Positions 58,801-64,000 of a DNA stretch of 64,000 bases are shown here, in pieces. Both the position numbers and the translations under genes were made by a program. The stretch spans positions 78,019,422-78,083,421 of the forward strand of contig CP142456.1 in the NCBI GenBank assembly GCA_038049695.1. Reading direction: 5' to 3'. Numbering within the stretch: position 1 is the first letter of the stretch; each line of letters begins with the position of its first letter. This stretch comes from Cinnamomum chago (lineage: Eukaryota > Streptophyta > Magnoliopsida > Laurales > Lauraceae). The notes beneath the pieces were generated by a model that was not told where the DNA came from, did not search any database, and saw only the letters and a list, made by a program, of their open reading frames with translations.

Positions 58801-61452
58801 ATATATATATATCACCTACCCATGAGAGATCTGGACCTGTCATCCTAGCCACTGAATAAATCAAAGTGAAAGAACCCAGATGAACAGTCTGGATGAGATA
58901 ATGATGCATGCCAGATGCACAAGTATGGAAACACCAATAACTTAAAAAAGAAGGTGATGACACCTCTTGTTTTGTTTGCTGTAGCAAGAATAAAGGTGTG
59001 GTTTGGAGGAATATTGACTCTGCTTGGCTCATGGAAGAAGAAGGAGAAGGAGAACAAGTAAAGGAACGTGAAGGAGACGTGCATGAGATTCCTATATGGA
59101 TGGTATGTGTGTGGATGCGTTAGGTGAGGGTGGGAGAGACGATTCCACGGCGTGCTTTTTGAATCCGCTACTTCGAAAGTAAAATGAAAGTAAAATAAGA
59201 GAGAGAAGGGAAAATGCCGGAAAGTCAGAGGAGTCATGATACAGGCGTAGGGGTAAAGGCCGGTGGTGGGGCCCACCATGATGATTATAGGATTCGGGCA
59301 GGTTGGGTGGTGGGGTTGGGAAGCAATCGAACCGTAGGTTTCTGGGGTGGCTGACCGCTGACCTAAGGATTACGTAGGGGGAGAGAGGAATCTCTTTCAC
59401 TTAGGCGTAAAAAGACAAAGTGGGAAGAGGAGGAGGAGGAGGAGGAGGAGGAGGAGGAGGAATGTGGGTGGGTAAAGTACACGTTAAGAAAGACGTAAGC
59501 TTGTGACCATACATGACAACATCAATATCTCATTTTTGTATAATTTCTCAATAATATTATTAATTCAAAATAATGTCATTATTTAATTTAATTATAATTA
59601 TAATTTAAAATATTATTAGTTAATAAAAATAATATTTTCTTGATTGGATAGGTCTCACAGGGTCTATAGCTTCATCTTGATGTATGTCAATTCTGATATA
59701 AACTTAGGATTTTGTATGTGTATGTGTGACATTAATGATTTTTTTATGAGTAACCTTAGGTACGTAGATGATTATGATCATTAGATTGCATTGATGTTTG
59801 GCCCACTTCAAATACAATTATACTTGTGACTTCATCCTCACTCCCAACTTGTATATAGTAAAGCAGGCCCCACAAAATGTTTTGCAACTGGGATTAAAGT
59901 TTTGGCCAATGCATAGCTTTTTTCTTGTATATTTTATGATAGGTCATAACCCAATTCAGGCTCAATCCTAATATTGGTACCTGGTAAGATTGGGCTAGGT
60001 CCATTGATTATATCCTTAATTACATACTAGAAAGACATCATATAAACATAATGTGATTATTGTATTGTTATAGTATTAGGTATGGTATAGATTTGAATCC
60101 TATATAATATATATGCCGATTATAAAACATACTCTGATTATAACATTTTCTGAAAAAAAAAGATCATAAATAACAACTATAACAAGAACAATAGGGGGAA
60201 GTGATTCATTACAAATTCTTACGATGATGTTATGATTAGAATTGCAACCTAATGGCCAACGCACTCATGGTTGAGTAGTGTTGGCTTCCTAGTATCACAC
60301 ACGTCTAGGGGGATTGATCTTGATCTTCAAGTCTAAAAAGTATCACCCATGACCATTAATGGTCTAACTTAGCAGGAAAAAACTGTAATTTAAAGGCAAA
60401 TTATTACCCTTGGATCAGCACCCCAGTATGTAGGGCTCTCCATATAAGAATCCGATCGGAGTAATTATTTTGATTGAGGGGTACTTGAACTCAGACTGTG
60501 ACTAGTAACCCCTAACCTGTCTAGAAGAGAGACATTTTTCTAGTAGTAAGGAATCGCACATTCTTATATGTGAGAGAAATAGAGCAGTTTGTTCATAAAG
60601 TGCAAGTGGAAGGTCCATTTTTGGAAGAAAATCTGTTCAATCAACCTTTGTGTTGTAAGATGAAATCCAAACATTTGAGGAAAAAATGATGATGACTACA
60701 ACGGATTAATTAAGGAATATCAATGCCCATCATTAAAAGGTGAGAGTGCATGAGCTCGAGTCTCTTTTCAACCAATTAGGTAATATTCATGTGCAGCTAC
60801 ACACCTGTTGTTGGGTCCCACTTGGGGGCCCATGTCATGGAACATGGGGGGCCCACAGATCATAATTACAAAGAAAGTTCTTTTTTCAACAATAATCATC
60901 TTCATTAGTGTATCATCTTAATCTAATTTCATCTATTTAGGTCAACTTCTAGGTTTTTATATACTCTAGTTTGCAATCATATTGTTCACATTCTTAGGTA
61001 CGACATACATATTAATATATCACTTGTGAACTTATTTGTTTCAAATCTTTATCAACTTTTACTTAATTTGTGGGGCTCCTTGTACTTGCAGCAGATCAAT
61101 ATAAATTTTTTTTTTATCAAAATTCTTGATATTATATAAATAACCAAGATTTTTTTTTCTTAAATATAACCATGTCACATAAAAAATGATGGAACCCCAA
61201 AAGACAGCTTGATTAGATAACCGAAACCAACTGCTATGGATGTGGTTGAACTTACATGTTGCATTTTACTTTCTTGTCTTTGTATTGTAGGTTGAGATTA
61301 CATGTAAAGGGCAGCAGCTTCTACCTTTGATGACATTGCAACATGTTAGAGATAACATATGGTGTTCAAGGGATCCAGTGACTTTACTTCCAGACTCCAC
61401 AAGCTCAGATCATGTGATGGTTCTACACTATGGTAGAAGTGCTTTAGAGTAA
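51532..61452 (+). CDS. LAX PANICLE 2-like protein, four exons, 8.7-kb last intron
   Basis: Exons 51532-52241, 52391-52441, 52556-52628 and 61291-61452 join in frame to 331 aa. The N-terminal 220 residues are low-complexity, with an acidic EEKEEGEEEGEE run, an Ala run, and Ser/Pro-rich parts. From Gly226 the conserved C-terminal domain reads GIWFVLQASPIQGKEPFLPQ, IPKSYLRIKDGRMTVRLLMK, YLANKMALNNESE, VEITCKGQQLLPLMTLQHVR and DNIWC, ending at YGRSALE. This matches plant LAX PANICLE 2-like proteins (ubiquitin-like RAWUL-type fold), nuclear proteins that in rice and maize act in axillary meristem formation. The first donor (A|GTTAAG) is weak, the others good. Intron 3 (52629-61290) contains a (CT)44 tract and a TRIM. 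The first in-frame ATG after a stop at 51472 is used as start (MTMLPARN). Confidence 0.85.
52710..52797. repeat. (CT)44 microsatellite in the LAX2-like intron
   Basis: 88 bases of uninterrupted CT, the longest simple repeat in the window, 82 bp inside the intron donor. Confidence 0.95.
56046..56315 (+). mobile_element. TRIM element (copy 3) in the LAX2-like intron
   Basis: It starts TATTAAAAAGAATTGGGTTT and ends GAAAACTTAATA, with ATTCT duplicated on both sides (56041-56045, 56316-56320). LTR 1 ends at 56154 and is followed by a primer-binding-like TAGTATCAAAGG. A second LTR starts near 56177 and contains an internal insertion or duplication. Core blocks (AAGTATTTCCACTACCTCTA, ACGCCTTGAGGTTTT) are shared with the 48078 copy. 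Confidence 0.75.
59050..59463 (-). promoter_or_regulatory. Promoter-like GC-richer block inside the intron
   Basis: It is CpG-richer than its surroundings (for example ACGATTCCACGGCGTGC, TACGTAGG). A (GGA)n tract at 59427-59461, CCT on minus, forms one edge. On minus the order is a pyrimidine-rich leader-like tract followed by mixed sequence with small open frames. It may be an antisense or alternative promoter; there is no TATA or known motif to confirm. Confidence 0.25.
59427..59461. repeat. (AGG)n trinucleotide repeat
   Basis: About eleven consecutive AGG units inside the LAX2-like intron. Confidence 0.9.
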
Positions 61453-64000
61453 GTGAAAGGGAGGAATAGAGATTAGAGGAAATTTCCAGATTGGTCGCAA
61501 CAATGAACTTGTGTGTTTGTCCATCGCAACTTGCCGGCCTATACATGGCTCTTGGGCTGTTGGATTTTGACCACCCATCTGGTGGGCCCTACCGTGAATG
61601 GCCCACCTTACAAAAATCCATTTATTTATAGATGAATAGCCATCCAATTTAAGATATACTTGTTTTTGAATGTGGACCACTGACACTTTCTACTGGGCCC
61701 AATTTGAGTGTATCTCCAGATCACATCACACTTGCGATTTCAAGGGGATGGGTGGTTCTGTGATTTGCATGGACCACCTCCCATCCACCAATGAAAGGGG
61801 GTGAGCCCGGCCGGCCATAACCTTATTTAAACAGTTTGATCAACGGCTACTAATTGGACAGATAGGATTGTGTGATCAGTGGGCCAACGGTTGGATCCAC
61901 CAGATGGGAAGATCTCCATTGCAATGGACCACAAGGGTTCATCACGACGAACTAGAAATATCCTCTAGAGAAAATGTGTCATTTTGTGTAATTACATTAC
62001 CCACTGCCATCTTCATTTTCTTCTCTCTTATGTTCTTACTTTTGGGATTTTTGCTTTTGTTCTTTCACTTCTCTGATTCATTGGTAAAATAGCTTGGAAA
62101 TACCAAAGAAAAATGACAGCCAGTTTTTAGGGTTGGTAACATCACAATGAAATGTATTTCCAAGCCATTTTGGCTTGATAGTTGATATTCTTTTTCTTTT
62201 CTTTTATTTAATCAACTAATGCCACTATCTATTTCAGCTTTATTTATTTAAGTATACACCCTGTGTGTTTCTGTTTCCTTCCCCTTTTTTCTATTACATA
62301 CATACAAAATGCATTGTAAAATTATAGCAGAAATTCTACAGTCCAGTAGGGGTTTTCATGAACCAGGCTTGCCCAGGCCTAACTTAGAGCCCAAGCTGCA
62401 CTGGGCTGGATTTTATTGTTTTCTTAGACATGTCAGCAGGCCCTGCTCCTACTTCCTCATAAGACGGACCAGGATAGGGCCTATGTATGATTAAAGGCCC
62501 AGCATGGCCTTACAATTTACGAGAAACTATCGTTCATATTCCATGCAAATAGCAGAGAACGGCATCTTACCCAAGTGAAAAGATGTGTCAGTTTTCACTG
62601 GGAGGTCATGCTTTCCAACCTGACCTCCCCACTCCTTTGCACATGTGAGTTCCTATTGCTTCGTTTGTGTGAGTTGTGCTTCCTTGCACGTGCGAGTTCC
62701 TATCACCTCGCATGTGCTAGTCTCTTAGGGACCCAAACCCTTAGGTGTGCGCGCGCGTAATGGTCCTTGGCCTCAGCCTAACTTTGAGACACAATGAATG
62801 CATCTGGGCCAGAACATTAAGCCGGGTAAGTATAAGGCTGGGTTTCTACATGCTTTGGCCCGGCTCAAGCCTGTCCATGAACTCCCACAGATTGTAGTGT
62901 AACTAAGTCAACCCTCCTTTTTTATCCAAGCTTGATATTTTATTGGGCTATGCTGGGCCGATGCAGCATATTTGCTTTTTGGGCCGACCTTCATGCTTCG
63001 ATTGGCGAACCAGCTAAAAGTTAGGGTCGCACCAGTTGGTAACTATTATGTTAGTTTGTGTTAAATATGCTGCTCTAGGTGATGCTGTATATTTGGACTT
63101 TTTCTGCGTATGTAGGCTCAACCCTTTTAGCAGTGTGGATTGTGGGTCTGGGCCTTTGCCAGTCCATTGGCTTAAGATATAGCCTAGTATCATTAAACAC
63201 ACCATTGTGTTTCGGCCAGCCTGGTGAGATGGGACATGGATTTCATCATTAAGATGAAGATGATGATACAATTATATATACTTCAAAAAACAATGACAAT
63301 GTATCTTGATTTTCTTATCAAATATTTATTGTATGCGTAAATAAAATCTGCCTTCTGTCTTATCCATGACGTAGTATCTACCGTATTCAACCCGTATCTG
63401 AGAAAATTTGCAGAGACTGCGGTCGCACACCCAATGATATGTGAGAAATGAAAGGTAAGATCGTTAAGGTAAGTGGGCCTTCAGCTGTAATGGTTTTTTG
63501 TTGGGCCCACCAAGCTCAGTACCCCAAAGAGAGATAGCTGAGTTCCATAATTCTGTATGACCCACGTCATAGTAGTGTATGAGATGTAGCAGTTTAACAG
63601 ACAAAGGCTGTCTTTAGCCTACAGCCAATCCCACAATCTCAAATGCTTCTGCTATGGAGATGGTATGAGAAGTGCTCCAGAACCAACCTCTGATAACCAT
63701 CATATTCACTAAAACCTTTTTCTCCGCATTAGTTAACTGCTGCTTTCAACTAAAGTAAATCCACAACAAGGCCGAGCGAGACAGTAAAAATGAGACTACA
63801 TAACCCCTGTTTTGTTTCACCAAAAGGATAATTAAAGATGTGGGGCGTAATATATAAGATCGAGACAAGGCCTTCACTTTCTTATGCATTCAATTATTAG
63901 AGCGATGGTAGTAGGGTTTTGATTTCTGAACTTCCCCTAATTCTATTTCCATAAAAGGAAAAGTTACTTGATGCTCATTTTTGGAAATTCAGCTTTGGTT
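61453..64000. other. Downstream region of the LAX2-like gene
   Basis: It begins with the 3' UTR of the LAX2-like gene (polyadenylation site not determined). The rest contains dispersed, GGCCCA-rich repeat fragments (about 61550-61950 and 62330-63050) and a short GTGTGCGCGCGCG tract at about 62743. No gene is recognised up to the window end. Confidence 0.45.

Larger units (their letters stand above)
52629..61290 (+). other. Giant intron 3 of the LAX2-like gene
   Basis: An 8,662-bp intron with donor GAG|GTATTT and acceptor TTGTAG|GTT. Its content is mostly AT-rich unique-looking DNA. It includes the (CT)44 tract, a TRIM element (56046-56315), an (AT)n tract at about 58787-58811 and a promoter-like GC-richer block at about 59050-59463. 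No internal gene is recognised. Confidence 0.7.

Noticed and set aside
1-64000. CRISPR arrays, bacterial operons, riboswitches
   Set aside because: No regularly spaced repeats with unique spacers and no prokaryotic gene arrangement; the window is plant nuclear DNA.

Overview
The window is plant nuclear DNA. It is AT-rich, has intron-containing genes with GT/AG borders, long gene-poor stretches, many dinucleotide microsatellites and many layered transposable elements. Repeat style and gene families fit an angiosperm, perhaps a magnoliid tree; the magnoliid guess is weak. No prokaryotic, viral or organellar gene cluster is visible.

Host genes, left to right. (1) The 3' end of a mitochondrial phosphate carrier gene on + (exons 682-896, 1013-1137, 5808-5868); its last intron is swollen to 4.7 kb by a decayed RTE-type LINE that may sit inside an older hAT-like element. 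(2) A complete five-exon GDSL esterase/lipase gene on - (10506 down to 6973, 372 aa). (3) An intact single-exon PPR-DYW RNA-editing factor on + (13480-15984, 834 aa), probably with a spliced 3' UTR. (4) A LAX PANICLE 2-like gene on + (51532-61452, 331 aa), rebuilt from four exons; its last intron is 8.7 kb and holds a (CT)44 microsatellite and a TRIM element.

Mobile DNA. The most striking element is a complete 6,055-bp hAT transposon (16622-22676) with matching termini, a perfect 8-bp target duplication (CACTCCCA), an uninterrupted 785-aa transposase and a piece of a host NAD-malic enzyme gene, still with its intron layout, on the opposite strand: a gene-capturing hAT. About 2.3 kb away a 449-bp non-autonomous element (25001-25449) has nearly the same termini and a perfect duplication (ACCTCCCA), so it is a likely passenger of the same transposase. 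Also present are a 2.5-kb solo LTR with TCTTA duplications, three copies of one TRIM family each with a 5-bp duplication (one hit by an L1-type insert), SINEs with 12-18 bp duplications, a foldback MITE in a TA tract, and an L1 reverse-transcriptase relic.

The stretch 25.5-51 kb carries no protein gene I can defend. It does hold a CpG-rich, promoter-like block (about 32840-33030) and a double G-box palindrome (48618-48636). The genes do not form a functional unit; they are independent host genes separated by transposon-rich DNA.
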